DNA of 29,452 nt from NCBI GenBank assembly GCA_959599915.1, contig CAUGJE010000021.1:1-29452 (forward strand), read 5' to 3'. This DNA is from an uncultured Collinsella sp. (lineage in GTDB: Bacteria > Actinomycetota > Coriobacteriia > Coriobacteriales > Coriobacteriaceae). This document shows, piece by piece, positions 14,737 to 23,505 of this stretch (its first letter is position 1; every line of letters starts with the position of its first letter). The notes below the pieces were generated by a model. It saw nothing but the letters and a program-made list of their open reading frames with translations. It did not search any database and was not told the DNA's origin. Both the position numbers and the translations under genes were made by a program.

Positions 14737-14742
14737 TAAGAT
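14737..14742 (+). promoter_or_regulatory. -10 element of lepA, placed for a leaderless mRNA
   Basis: TAAGAT ends 7 nt before the lepA ATG at 14750, and no Shine-Dalgarno lies between. A transcript starting at the usual distance from a -10 box would begin at or next to the start codon. The -35 region would fall in the rpsT terminator stem and has no consensus match. Confidence 0.55.
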
Positions 14743-14749
14743 AGTCCGC

Positions 14750-16561
14750 ATGAATACTTCAAATGACATTTCCCACATCCGCAACTTCTCGATTGTTGCG
14801 CACATCGACCATGGCAAGTCAACGATCAGTGACCGCATCCTCGAGCTCACCCATACCGTCGACGAGCGCGACATGGAGTCGCAGCTGCTCGACACCATGG
14901 ATATCGAGCGCGAGCGCGGCATTACGATCAAGTCCAATGCCGTTCGCGTGTCCTATGACGCCGACGATGGCGAGACGTATCAGTTCAACCTGATCGATAC
15001 GCCGGGCCACGTGGACTTTACCTATGAGGTCTCGCGCTCGCTGGCAGCCTGCGAGGGCGCGGTGCTCGTTGTCGACGCCACGCAGGGCGTCGAGGCGCAG
15101 ACCGTCTCCAACGCGACGCTCGCCATGAACGCCAATCTGGACATTGTGCCGGCCATCAACAAGATCGACCTGCCCTCGGCACACCCCGACGAGGTTAAGA
15201 CCGAGATCGAGGATGACCTGGCGATCCCTGCCGATGATGCCGTGTGTGTCTCGGGCAAGACCGGCGAGGGCATCCACGATCTGCTGGAGTCCATTGTCTT
15301 TTTGATCTCTCCGCCCAAGGGCGATGCGAACGCGCCGCTCAAGGCACTCATTCTGGATTCGTACTTCGACGAGTATCGTGGCGTCGTCGCCACGGTGCGC
15401 GTCTTTGACGGCTCCATCAAAAAAGGCGATACCTTGCGCATGATGCAGGCAAAGGGCGACTTTTTGGTCGATGGCGTGGGTGTCAAGCGTCCTGCCGAGA
15501 CCCCGGTTGACGCGCTGACGGTTGGCGAGGTCGGCTACGTGGTCACGGGCCTGAAGGACCCCGAGGCCGTGCGCGTGGGCGATACCCTCACGTGGGCGTC
15601 GAATCCCTGCCCCGAGCCGCTTCCCGGCTACCGCGAGGCTAAACCCATGGTCTATACGGGTCTGTTCCCGATCGATAACAAGGACTACGAGAACCTGCGT
15701 GACGCGCTCGATAAGTTGCACGTCAACGACCCGTCGTTGGTGTGGGAGCCCGAGACCTCGGTGGCGCTCGGCTTTGGCTTCCGCGTGGGCTTCCTGGGCC
15801 TGCTGCACATGGAGGTCGTCAAGGAACGCCTGGAGCGCGAGTTCAACTTGGACCTCATTGCCACGAGCCCCTCGGTGGACTATCACGTCTACAAGACTGA
15901 CGGCGAGATGATTGATGTCCGTAGCCCGCAGGATCTTCCCGAGGCCACGCGCATCGAGCGTATCGAGGAACCCTACCTCAAGGCTAAGATCATCTGCCCG
16001 CCCGAGTATACGGGTGCCGTCATGCAGCTCGCTATCGAGCACCGTGGCATTACAACCGACATGATCCATCTCACGAGCAAATCGGTCGAGATGCGCTTTG
16101 ACATGCCGCTCGCCGAGCTCATCTTGGACTTCTTTGATCAGCTCAAGAGCCGTACCAAGGGCTACGCCTCCCTGGACTACGAGTTCAACGAGTACCGTCC
16201 CTCCGAGCTCGTTAAGCTCGATATTTTGCTTTCGGGCGACGAGGTGGACGCGCTGTCGTTTATCGTCCACAAGGACAAGGCCTACGGTCTTGCCCGCGGC
16301 CTATGCGACAAGCTCAAGGAGATTATTCCGCGTCAGCTGTTCGAGGTGCCCATCCAGGGTGCTATCGGCAACAAGATCATTGCCCGCTCCACCGTCAAGG
16401 CGCGCCGCAAGGACGTGCTTGCCAAGTGCTACGGCGGCGATATTTCTCGTAAGCGCAAACTGCTCGAGAAGCAGAAAGAGGGCAAGAAGCGCATGAAGGC
16501 CATCGGCTCGGTAGAGGTCCCGCAGGAGGCCTTTATGGCGATCCTCAAGGTGGACGAGTAG
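14750..16561 (+). CDS. lepA: Elongation factor 4 (ribosomal back-translocase GTPase)
   Basis: The 603-residue translational GTPase has G1 AHIDHGKST near residues 17-25, the G2 RGITI segment, G3 DTPGHVDF, G4 NKID and a C-terminal LepA-specific end (RKRKLLEKQKEGKKRMK). It acts on stalled or mistranslocated ribosomes. Length matches the family (about 600). ATG 14750 lacks a Shine-Dalgarno, but TAAGAT lies 7 nt before it, pointing to leaderless translation. A longer frame runs upstream into the rpsT terminator and is not credible. dus follows after 4 nt. Confidence 0.96.
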   Translation: MNTSNDISHIRNFSIVAHIDHGKSTISDRILELTHTVDERDMESQLLDTMDIERERGITIKSNAVRVSYDADDGETYQFNLIDTPGHVDFTYEVSRSLAACEGAVLVVDATQGVEAQTVSNATLAMNANLDIVPAINKIDLPSAHPDEVKTEIEDDLAIPADDAVCVSGKTGEGIHDLLESIVFLISPPKGDANAPLKALILDSYFDEYRGVVATVRVFDGSIKKGDTLRMMQAKGDFLVDGVGVKRPAETPVDALTVGEVGYVVTGLKDPEAVRVGDTLTWASNPCPEPLPGYREAKPMVYTGLFPIDNKDYENLRDALDKLHVNDPSLVWEPETSVALGFGFRVGFLGLLHMEVVKERLEREFNLDLIATSPSVDYHVYKTDGEMIDVRSPQDLPEATRIERIEEPYLKAKIICPPEYTGAVMQLAIEHRGITTDMIHLTSKSVEMRFDMPLAELILDFFDQLKSRTKGYASLDYEFNEYRPSELVKLDILLSGDEVDALSFIVHKDKAYGLARGLCDKLKEIIPRQLFEVPIQGAIGNKIIARSTVKARRKDVLAKCYGGDISRKRKLLEKQKEGKKRMKAIGSVEVPQEAFMAILKVDE

Positions 16562-16565
16562 GTCT

Positions 16566-17609
16566 ATGGCGCTTTCCGAATATAGTCTGCGGCTGCTGGG
16601 CGCCTATGCCGAGCAGCCGTTCCTTATGGCTCCCATGGCGGGCGTGACCGACCCTGCCTACCGCATCATGTGCCGCCGTCGCGGTGCCAACCTTGCCTAC
16701 AGCGAGATGGTGAGCGTGGCGGGCCTTGCCTATGCCAGCAACAAGACCTGGCGCCTGGTGCTACCGGCCGACGAGGAGCAGCAGATTTGCGTGCAACTCT
16801 TTGGCTCCAAGCCCGATCAGTTTGCGAGCGCCGTCGCTGCCGTCGAGGAGCGCGTTGGCGATCGCCTGTCGCTCATCGATATCAATATGGCATGCCCCGC
16901 CCGCAAGGTCGTTACCAAGGGCGAGGGCTCGGCGCTCATGCGCACGCCCGACCTGGCGGAGAAGATCGTCGAGGCCACGGTGGGCGCGGCGCACGTGCCC
17001 GTGACCGTCAAGATTCGCAAAGGTTTTTATGCCGAGGACCGCAATGCCGCGACATTTGCCCAGATGCTTGAGGGCGCAGGGGCTGCCGCAGTCGCCGTGC
17101 ATGGTCGTTGCGCCACGCAGCTCTATACGGGCCAGGCCGATTGGTCGGTCGTCGATGAGGTTGCCGACGCCGTTGAGATTCCCGTGATTGGTTCGGGCGA
17201 TGTGTTCTCGGCCGAGGATGCCGCGGAGCATCTGCGCAACTCGGGTGCCAGCGCGGTGTTTATCGCGCGCGGTATCTACGGTAATCCCTGGGTCTTTGGT
17301 GATGCTCGCGCTCTTGCGCTCGATGGCATACCGGTGCCGCCGCGCAGCTCGGTCGAGCGCCTGGACGCCCTGCGTGAGCACCTAACGCTGACGCATGAGC
17401 TCCTGCCGCTCATGTCGCGTGCCCGCACGTATGCAAGCTGGTACTTAAAAGGCATGCCCCATGCCGCCGCTTGGCGTGCCCATGTGGTGCGCTGTTCCAC
17501 TTACGAGGAGTTTATGGCACTGGTCGATGAGATCGAGCGCGATGTGGTGGCCTGCGAGGCCGCCCTTGCCGCCGGCGAATCGGTGCCCCCTCATCCTCTG
17601 GAGGCTTAA
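16566..17609 (+). CDS. dusB: tRNA-dihydrouridine synthase (DusB-like)
   Basis: The 347-residue FMN enzyme reduces uridine to dihydrouridine in tRNA D-loops. MAPMAGVTDPAYR at residues 21-33 is the family signature, and NMACPARKV has the catalytic Cys at residue 110. VKIRKGF, VHGRCATQLYTG and VIGSGDVFSAEDA are FMN and RNA-binding motifs. Which D-loop position it modifies is not certain from sequence; the class resembles DusB. ATG 16566 follows the lepA stop by 4 nt with only a weak ribosome site, so it is probably co-expressed with lepA. hemW begins 2 nt after its stop. Confidence 0.92.
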   Translation: MALSEYSLRLLGAYAEQPFLMAPMAGVTDPAYRIMCRRRGANLAYSEMVSVAGLAYASNKTWRLVLPADEEQQICVQLFGSKPDQFASAVAAVEERVGDRLSLIDINMACPARKVVTKGEGSALMRTPDLAEKIVEATVGAAHVPVTVKIRKGFYAEDRNAATFAQMLEGAGAAAVAVHGRCATQLYTGQADWSVVDEVADAVEIPVIGSGDVFSAEDAAEHLRNSGASAVFIARGIYGNPWVFGDARALALDGIPVPPRSSVERLDALREHLTLTHELLPLMSRARTYASWYLKGMPHAAAWRAHVVRCSTYEEFMALVDEIERDVVACEAALAAGESVPPHPLEA

Positions 17610-17611
17610 GG

Positions 17612-18844
17612 GTGGCCGTTACCGCACTGTACGTGCACGTGCCGTTTTGCGCCCAAAAGTGCCGGTACTGCGACTTTGACTCGCGCAGTTTTGCTCCGTG
17701 CGACCTGAGCGCTGCGCTCGATGCCTATTTTGAGCAGTTGTTCGCGCGTCTCGATGCTTTTGGCAAGGCTGATGCCCTTGACCAGATCCGCACCGTCTAT
17801 GTTGGCGGCGGTACGCCGTCGCTGGCGGGGGAGCGCCTGGTGGAGCTGGCGCGGCGTATTCGTGCGTGGTGTGCCCCCGTTGAGTTTACCTGCGAGGCCA
17901 ATCCCGAGTCGCTGACCGCCGAGCTTGCCACTGCACTTGTCAAGGTTGGTGTCACACGCGTCTCTCTGGGCGTGCAAACGCTCGATAACGCCGAACTTAC
18001 TGCCATCGGCCGTATTCACGATGCCGATCGGGCGCTCGCCGCCATCGCGACGGTCAAGAACGCTGGGCTTGATGTGTCGTGCGACCTTATGTGCGGACTT
18101 CCCGGGCAGACCGCAGCGAGTTGGAAGCGCACGCTCGATGGCGTGCTGGTGGCGGCCCCGCATCATGTGTCGGTCTACCCGCTCACGCTTGAGGAGGGGA
18201 CGCCCCTTTATCGCATGGCGCGCCGCGACGAGTCGCTCGAGCCCGACGAGGATTTTCAGGCTTCGTGCATGGACTTGGCACGCGAGCTCCTGGGTGCCGC
18301 CGGCTATCACCCGTATGAGGTGGCGAGCTACGCGCTCGACGGCCATGAGTGCGCCCATAACATTGCCTACTGGACCGGACGGGGCTATCTGGGCCTGGGT
18401 CGTTCTGCCGCGGGCATGCTCGACGCCGAGGATTTCGACCGTCTCGCAGGTTTGTTCCCCGGCGTGTCTTCTCGAGGCGATGCGTACCGCGTGCGTCTGG
18501 TGCAACGTGACGATGACGCGATGGCGTTCGAGACCGAATATCTGTCGCAGCGCGAGGCTGCGGCTGAAGACCTGATGCTCGCTTGTCGCATGACGCGCGG
18601 TGTCGCGTCCGACCTGTTGGTTCGTGCAGCTTTCGTCATCCCAACGGGCGAGTTGGCAGCTGCCTGCGATCACGCGCTCGAATTGGGACTTGCCACGTGG
18701 GTGCCCGAGGCGCTCGGGGCCCATGAGGGATCCTTCACTTCGGCAGATGTCGTCGCAGGCCGCGCCCGCGCCCGTTTAGCGCCGACACACCTAGGTTGGC
18801 TCGATGGAAATGTTCTGTTCGAGCTGTTTTGGGGTCTAGCATAG
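17612..18844 (+). CDS. hemW: Heme chaperone HemW (radical SAM)
   Basis: The 410-residue radical SAM protein has the CxxxCxYC cluster motif CAQKCRYCDF with Cys at residues 13, 17 and 20. VGGGTPS follows near residue 65, and the HemW hallmark HNIAYW appears in the second half (GHECAHNIAYWTG). HemW is no longer regarded as a coproporphyrinogen oxidase; it inserts heme into respiratory enzymes. GTG 17612 has GGAGG at 17600-17604. The lepA-hemW-dnaJ order is common in Gram-positives, here with a dus gene inserted. No heme synthesis genes are beside it, so its heme source cannot be judged. Confidence 0.92.
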   Translation: MAVTALYVHVPFCAQKCRYCDFDSRSFAPCDLSAALDAYFEQLFARLDAFGKADALDQIRTVYVGGGTPSLAGERLVELARRIRAWCAPVEFTCEANPESLTAELATALVKVGVTRVSLGVQTLDNAELTAIGRIHDADRALAAIATVKNAGLDVSCDLMCGLPGQTAASWKRTLDGVLVAAPHHVSVYPLTLEEGTPLYRMARRDESLEPDEDFQASCMDLARELLGAAGYHPYEVASYALDGHECAHNIAYWTGRGYLGLGRSAAGMLDAEDFDRLAGLFPGVSSRGDAYRVRLVQRDDDAMAFETEYLSQREAAAEDLMLACRMTRGVASDLLVRAAFVIPTGELAAACDHALELGLATWVPEALGAHEGSFTSADVVAGRARARLAPTHLGWLDGNVLFELFWGLA

Positions 18845-18853
18845 ACCGCTCGG

Positions 18854-18859
18854 GTAGAA
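18854..18859 (+). promoter_or_regulatory. -10 element upstream of the first dnaJ-type gene
   Basis: TAGAAT is a good -10 match about 45 nt before the start codon. No clear -35 box at 17 bp; TTGGGG at 18829 would give 19-bp spacing. No CIRCE or HAIR heat-shock operator was found here. Confidence 0.4.
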
Positions 18860-18902
18860 TTACCGCAATATATACGCTGCTTTGAGCAGGAGGTTGCCGC
18901 GC

Positions 18903-20006
18903 ATGGCGACGATGAACGAAAAAGATTACTACGAGATTCTGGGTGTCTCCAAGGACGCCACCTCGCGTGATATTCAAAAGGCCTTCCAGCAAAAGGCCCG
19001 CAAGCTCCATCCGGACGTCAACAAAGAGCCGGATGCCGAGGAAAAGTTTAAAGAGGTTTCCGAGGCCTACGCCGTGCTTTCGGACGAGCAGAAGCGTTCG
19101 CGCTACGACGCCATGCGTTCGGGCAACCCCTTCGCCGGCGCTCCTACGGCTTCGCCCTATGGCGGCGGCTACGCCGGCAGCGCGGGCTATGGCAATCCCT
19201 TTGAGGGCGGTTTTCCCTTTGGTGGCGCCTGGGGCCAGCCGCGTCGCGGGCAGGCTGCCTACAATCCCGAGAACGGCGCCAACGTGGTCGTCGATATCAA
19301 ACTCGACGCCAAGGAGGCAAAGGGCGGTGCCCGCAAGACCGTCCGCTACACGCGCTTCGATACCTGTAACAACTGCGGCGGTTCGGGCTCTGTCTCCTCC
19401 GAGCATGCCCATACCTGCCCAAGCTGTGGCGGCCGCGGCCATATCGACGTCGACCTGTCCTTCCTGTTTGGTGCGGGCACGTTCCAGTCGGTCTGCCCCG
19501 AGTGCGGCGGTTCCGGTAAGGTCGTGGCCGACCCCTGCCCTGATTGCGGCGGCAGCGGTCGTACTCGCGTAACCTCCGAGCAGACGATTGAGTTTCCTGC
19601 CGGCACGCACGATGGCGACGAGGTCCGCATTGGCGGCATGGGTCATGCTGGCACCAACGGTGCCGCGGGCGGCGATCTGGTCGGCCGCGCCCATGTTGAG
19701 GCCGAGCGCTTGGAAGGCAAAGCTCGTACCGGTTTTTACCTGATGGGCATCGTGGCGCCGTTTTTGGTACTCTCGGCCATCTCGGGCGTGTTCTCGGCCT
19801 TTGCCGTGATGTGCTTTATTCCGTTTGCCATGGGCCTGTTCATGGTGCTTTCGGACGGCGTGCTTCATCGCAGCCTGCTGTGGTGGAAGCGCGGCGCGAT
19901 GCAGTTTGCCAACGGTTTTGCCAACGGCTTCATGTTCGCGCTCGTGTCGGTTTGGTTCGCGAGCTGCTCGCAACGGGCCATGCTTTCGCCGTACCAAATG
20001 CAATAA
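18903..20006 (+). CDS. DnaJ-type co-chaperone with C-terminal membrane segments
   Basis: The 367-residue protein has a J-domain at about 7-70 with HPD at 36-38, a Gly/Phe-rich region at about 74-111, and a full DnaJ zinc finger. The four CxxCGGxG repeats have Cys at 155/158, 172/175, 198/201 and 212/215. The following domain I strand GDLVGRAHVEAE ends near 268. The usual C-terminal domain II and dimerisation region are missing. Residues about 277-317 are instead very hydrophobic (room for two membrane helices), and a third segment is near 335-354. AGGAGG at 18889-18894 sets ATG 18903. It would recruit DnaK to the membrane face. No frameshift is needed. It precedes a normal dnaJ, so it is not the main DnaJ. 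Confidence 0.85.
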   Translation: MATMNEKDYYEILGVSKDATSRDIQKAFQQKARKLHPDVNKEPDAEEKFKEVSEAYAVLSDEQKRSRYDAMRSGNPFAGAPTASPYGGGYAGSAGYGNPFEGGFPFGGAWGQPRRGQAAYNPENGANVVVDIKLDAKEAKGGARKTVRYTRFDTCNNCGGSGSVSSEHAHTCPSCGGRGHIDVDLSFLFGAGTFQSVCPECGGSGKVVADPCPDCGGSGRTRVTSEQTIEFPAGTHDGDEVRIGGMGHAGTNGAAGGDLVGRAHVEAERLEGKARTGFYLMGIVAPFLVLSAISGVFSAFAVMCFIPFAMGLFMVLSDGVLHRSLLWWKRGAMQFANGFANGFMFALVSVWFASCSQRAMLSPYQMQ

Positions 20007-20087
20007 CATCAAACCCTCTGTTTGCGGTCGGCCCTGCTTGGGTATAGGACGCACTGTGACAATAATGAAAGTCGGAAGGATTCGGTC

Positions 20088-21236
20088 GTGTCGGAAAATA
20101 GGGATTACTACGAGGTGCTTGGCGTCGACAGGGATGCCGACGCGCGGACGATTAAGCGTGCGTTTCTAAAGAAGGCCCGTACCGTACATCCGGATGTTTC
20201 GGACGACCCCGAGGCCGAGGCCAAGTTCAAGGAGCTCAACGAGGCCTATTCCGTTCTTTCCGATGAGCAGAAGCGTGCTAACTACGACCGTTACGGCACT
20301 GCCGACGGCCCTGGTGGTTCGGGCTACGTCGATATCAACGATATCTTTGGTGGCATGGGCATGGACGACTTGTTCTCGTCGTTCTTTGGCGGCGGTGCCG
20401 GCGGTGGCGCCCGCAGCCGTCGTGAGCGTCGTCGCGGACGAGACATGGCCATCTCGCTTTCGGTGACGCTCGAGGAGGCGGCGCTCGGCTGCAAAAAGAC
20501 AATCAGCTATGACCGCCTTGCTCCTTGCGAGGACTGCAATGGCACCGGTAGGGCAGAGGACGCACAGGAAAAGCAGTGCGGCCGCTGCCACGGTACGGGC
20601 TACGTCACGACGGTTCAGCGTTCGTTTTTGGGCCAGGTTCAGTCTTCCTCGCCTTGCCCTGACTGCCATGGCGAGGGCACGGTTATCGACCATCCCTGCG
20701 AGACCTGCGACGGTCAGGGCCGCACGCCTTCGCATGAAAAGATTGACATCGATATTCCCGCCGGCGTTTCGACCGGTCGCCAGCTGCGTGTGAGCGGCTT
20801 TGGCGAGGCCGGCCTTCGCGGCGAGCCTTCGGGCGACCTGATTGTCAACGTGCGCGTTGCCGACCACGAGCGCTTTAAGCGCAACGGTGACGACCTGTAC
20901 CTGGTGAGCGATATCTCGATTGCGCAGGCTGCGCTCGGCTGCGAGATCGAGGTCGGGGGCATTATGCCCGACGAGGTCGTTAAGGTGACGGTTCCCGCCG
21001 GCGCCCAGTACGGTGATACCGTGAGCGTCAATAATTACGGCATGCCGCGCATTGGCGGTGGCGGTTCGCGTGGCCGCCTGATCGTGCAACTGCGCGTGGT
21101 CGTTCCCACCAATCTTTCCAATAAGCAGCGCGAGCTGCTCCGTGCTTTTGCCGATGATATGGGCGATGACGTCGCTTCCGGTAAGAAGTCGGTGACCGAC
21201 CGCATCAAGAGCGCCCTCGACGATATCCTCGATTAA
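20088..21236 (+). CDS. dnaJ: Chaperone protein DnaJ
   Basis: The 382-residue protein is a canonical type A DnaJ that stimulates DnaK ATPase and holds unfolded clients. It has a J-domain (residues 5-70, HPD 34-36), a Gly-rich linker with DIFGGMGMDDLF, and a zinc finger with Cys at 147/150, 164/167, 190/193 and 204/207. Full C-terminal domains I and II follow (IPAGVSTGRQLRVSGFGEAG, then AALGCEIEV and VPAGAQYGDTV). GTG 20088 has GGAAGGA upstream at about 20073-20079. A possible promoter, TTGCGG-15-TATAGG, lies at 20022-20048. grpE, dnaK and hrcA are not nearby. Confidence 0.95.
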   Translation: MSENRDYYEVLGVDRDADARTIKRAFLKKARTVHPDVSDDPEAEAKFKELNEAYSVLSDEQKRANYDRYGTADGPGGSGYVDINDIFGGMGMDDLFSSFFGGGAGGGARSRRERRRGRDMAISLSVTLEEAALGCKKTISYDRLAPCEDCNGTGRAEDAQEKQCGRCHGTGYVTTVQRSFLGQVQSSSPCPDCHGEGTVIDHPCETCDGQGRTPSHEKIDIDIPAGVSTGRQLRVSGFGEAGLRGEPSGDLIVNVRVADHERFKRNGDDLYLVSDISIAQAALGCEIEVGGIMPDEVVKVTVPAGAQYGDTVSVNNYGMPRIGGGGSRGRLIVQLRVVVPTNLSNKQRELLRAFADDMGDDVASGKKSVTDRIKSALDDILD

Positions 21237-21245
21237 GGAGCTCGC

Positions 21246-22538
21246 GTGCTCGCACCCCATATTTCCGTCGTCAACCTCGGCTGCCGTGTCAACCGGGTTG
21301 AGTCCGACCGTATCACTGCCGATCTTATGCGCCTGGGCTTCGCTATTGTGGAGCCCCAGGATGCCGATCTGATCGTCATTAACACTTGCGCCGTTACGGG
21401 CGAGGCCGAGGCCAAGACCCGTAAGGCCGTCCGTCATGCGCTGGCCCATCCAAACGAGCCCTATGTGGTCGTGACCGGATGCGTGGTCAATTTGCATCCC
21501 GAGGAGCTGTCGGAGCTTTCGGATCGCGTGATTGCCGAGCCGTCCAAGATAGATGTCGCCGAACGTGTATGCGAGGTGCTGGGTGTTGAGTCCGATAGCG
21601 TTCCCGCCTGCAGCGATGGCGAGGTGGTCGATGCGCTCGGTCGCTCTCGCCTGGGCGTGAAGATTCAGGATGGCTGCAACCATCGCTGCACCTATTGCAT
21701 TGTGTGGAAGGCGCGCGGCCCCGAGCGCTCCGTGCCCGTCGAGTCCGTGCTCGAGCAAGTTCGCGAGGCCCAGGAGGCCGGCGTGCCCGAGGTGGTGCTG
21801 ACCGGTGTGAACCTGGGTGCCTACGATGGCAAGAGCGCGACCGACGAGCACGTCGAAATCGATGAGCTGCTCGAGGCCATCATGGAGCGCACGTCTATTC
21901 CGCATGTGCGCATTTCCTCGGTCGAGCCCATGGATATCTCCGAGCGCCTGCTTAAGGTTATGGCGCGCTTTCCGCAGCGTATCGCCCCGTTTTTGCACCT
22001 GCCCGTGCAGTCCGGCTGCACGGCGACCCTGCATCGCATGGGCCGTCCCTATAGTGCGGAGGCCTTTGAGGACACGGTGCGTATGATTCGCGCCAATCTG
22101 CCGCAGGCGTCACTTTCTTGCGACGTTATTGTCGGCTTCCCTGGCGAGACGGACGAGGAGTTCGAGGAGTCGCTGGCGCTGTGCCGCCGTGTGGGTTTCT
22201 CGCGTATGCACGTGTTCCGCTACAGCAAGCGTCCCGGTACCCTTGCTGCCGACATGCCCGACCAGGTTCCGCCCGAGGTTATGGCCGAGCGCAGCCGCCG
22301 TATGCGGGCCGCTGCACAGGAGCTCGCTATTGCCGACGCTCGCCGTCGCGTGGGCACGGTCGAGCGTGCCGTGCTCGAGTATGGCGACAACCTGACGCTC
22401 GGCTCGTTCCATCATGCCCGTCTTGACGATACCTGTGGACTTACAGCCCCGTGCCTGCTCGATGTTGCTATCATCGGAGTCGATGATTCCGGCTTGGTCC
22501 ATGCACGCAGGGAGGTTCATGGAAGCCTCGAAGATTAG
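21246..22538 (+). CDS. mtaB: tRNA threonylcarbamoyladenosine methylthiotransferase (MtaB-like)
   Basis: This 430-residue radical SAM methylthiotransferase has Cys at 13, 48 and 79 for one iron-sulfur cluster (LGCRVN, NTCAVT, TGCVVN) and the SAM cluster motif CNHRCTYC at 144-151. LHLPVQSGC and VGFPGETDEEFEE are family motifs. LGCRVN and NTCAVT favour MtaB over MiaB or RimO; MtaB methylthiolates t6A37 of tRNA. GTG 21246 has AAGGAG at 21235-21240. It overlaps the phoH start by 20 nt. Neighbouring DnaJ is a frequent genomic partner of MtaB. Confidence 0.92.
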   Translation: MLAPHISVVNLGCRVNRVESDRITADLMRLGFAIVEPQDADLIVINTCAVTGEAEAKTRKAVRHALAHPNEPYVVVTGCVVNLHPEELSELSDRVIAEPSKIDVAERVCEVLGVESDSVPACSDGEVVDALGRSRLGVKIQDGCNHRCTYCIVWKARGPERSVPVESVLEQVREAQEAGVPEVVLTGVNLGAYDGKSATDEHVEIDELLEAIMERTSIPHVRISSVEPMDISERLLKVMARFPQRIAPFLHLPVQSGCTATLHRMGRPYSAEAFEDTVRMIRANLPQASLSCDVIVGFPGETDEEFEESLALCRRVGFSRMHVFRYSKRPGTLAADMPDQVPPEVMAERSRRMRAAAQELAIADARRRVGTVERAVLEYGDNLTLGSFHHARLDDTCGLTAPCLLDVAIIGVDDSGLVHARREVHGSLED

Positions 22539-23505
22539 ACTTACCGTTCCCGAGGGGATTGATCCCTCGCGCGTTTTGGGCGCCGGCGACGGCGTCCTTC
22601 GTGCGCTCGAGAGCTTGGTTCGCGCTCATGTGGTCGCCCGTGGCGATAGCATCTCCGTGAGCGGCGACCCGGACGAGGTCGAACTCGTGGCGCGCTTTTT
22701 CGAGCACGCTTTTTGCGAGGCGGCCGCCGGGCGCACGCTGTCTGCCGACGATGTCTCTCGCTGCCTGGCCGTCTTGCGCGACGGTGAGCACGAGGCTACG
22801 TCGCTTCGCGATGACGTGCTGCTTTCGTATCGCGGCCGCGTCATTCGCCCCAAGACGCTCGGCCAAAAGCGCTATGTGGATGCCATCCGCACGCATACCA
22901 TCACGTTTGGCCTGGGTCCTGCCGGCACCGGTAAGACCTATCTGGCCATGGCGCTCGCCGTTGCCGCGCTCAAGCGTCACGAGGTGGGCCGTCTGATCTT
23001 GACGCGTCCGGTTGTCGAGGCGGGGGAGAATCTGGGCTTTTTGCCCGGCACCCTCGAGGAAAAGATCGATCCCTACATGCGTCCGCTTTACGACGCCCTT
23101 TTTGACATGATGGATCGCGAGCGCACCGATGAGCTCATGGAGCGCGGCGTGATCGAGATCGCCCCGCTTGCCTACATGCGCGGCCGCACGCTGAGCGATG
23201 CCTTCGTGGTGCTCGACGAGGCGCAAAATACCACGCCCGAGCAGATGAAGATGTTCCTGACGCGCCTGGGCTTTAACTCCAAGTTTGTGATTACCGGCGA
23301 CCTGAGTCAGCGCGACCTGGTGGGTCGTCGCGGCGGTCTTGCCGACGTCGAGCAAATTTTAGCTCGTGTCGACGATGTCGCATTTTCTCACCTCGAGCGT
23401 GCCGACGTGGTGCGCCATGCCTTGGTGGGGCGTATCGTCGAGGCATACGATGCTTATGATGATGTGCGCGAGAAACGCGTGCACGACCGAAAGGAGTCCC
23501 GTTGA
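22519..23505 (+). CDS. PhoH-like ATPase
   Basis: The 328-residue P-loop ATPase has Walker A GPAGTGKT at 133-140 and Walker B VVLDEAQNTTPEQMKMFLTR near 230, both characteristic of PhoH, preceded by a KH-like N-terminal part. The family is RNA-associated and of uncertain function; it regularly lies next to ybeY, as here, suggesting a role in RNA processing or ribosome quality control. ATG 22519 is chosen, but GGGAGG at 22510-22515 is only 3 nt away; ATG 22501 would add 6 residues without a better site. It overlaps mtaB by 20 nt and ybeY by 4 nt. Confidence 0.9.
   Translation: MEASKIRLTVPEGIDPSRVLGAGDGVLRALESLVRAHVVARGDSISVSGDPDEVELVARFFEHAFCEAAAGRTLSADDVSRCLAVLRDGEHEATSLRDDVLLSYRGRVIRPKTLGQKRYVDAIRTHTITFGLGPAGTGKTYLAMALAVAALKRHEVGRLILTRPVVEAGENLGFLPGTLEEKIDPYMRPLYDALFDMMDRERTDELMERGVIEIAPLAYMRGRTLSDAFVVLDEAQNTTPEQMKMFLTRLGFNSKFVITGDLSQRDLVGRRGGLADVEQILARVDDVAFSHLERADVVRHALVGRIVEAYDAYDDVREKRVHDRKESR

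Noticed and set aside
18845..18902. CIRCE or HAIR heat-shock operator before the dnaJ-type genes
   Set aside because: No TTAGCACTC/GAGTGCTAA or CTTGAGT/ACTCAAG pair is present.
18882..20006. Reading the first dnaJ-type gene as a broken pseudogene because domain II is missing
   Set aside because: The frame is continuous through the hydrophobic C-terminus with normal codon use, and the other frames in 19710-20006 show no domain II sequence.
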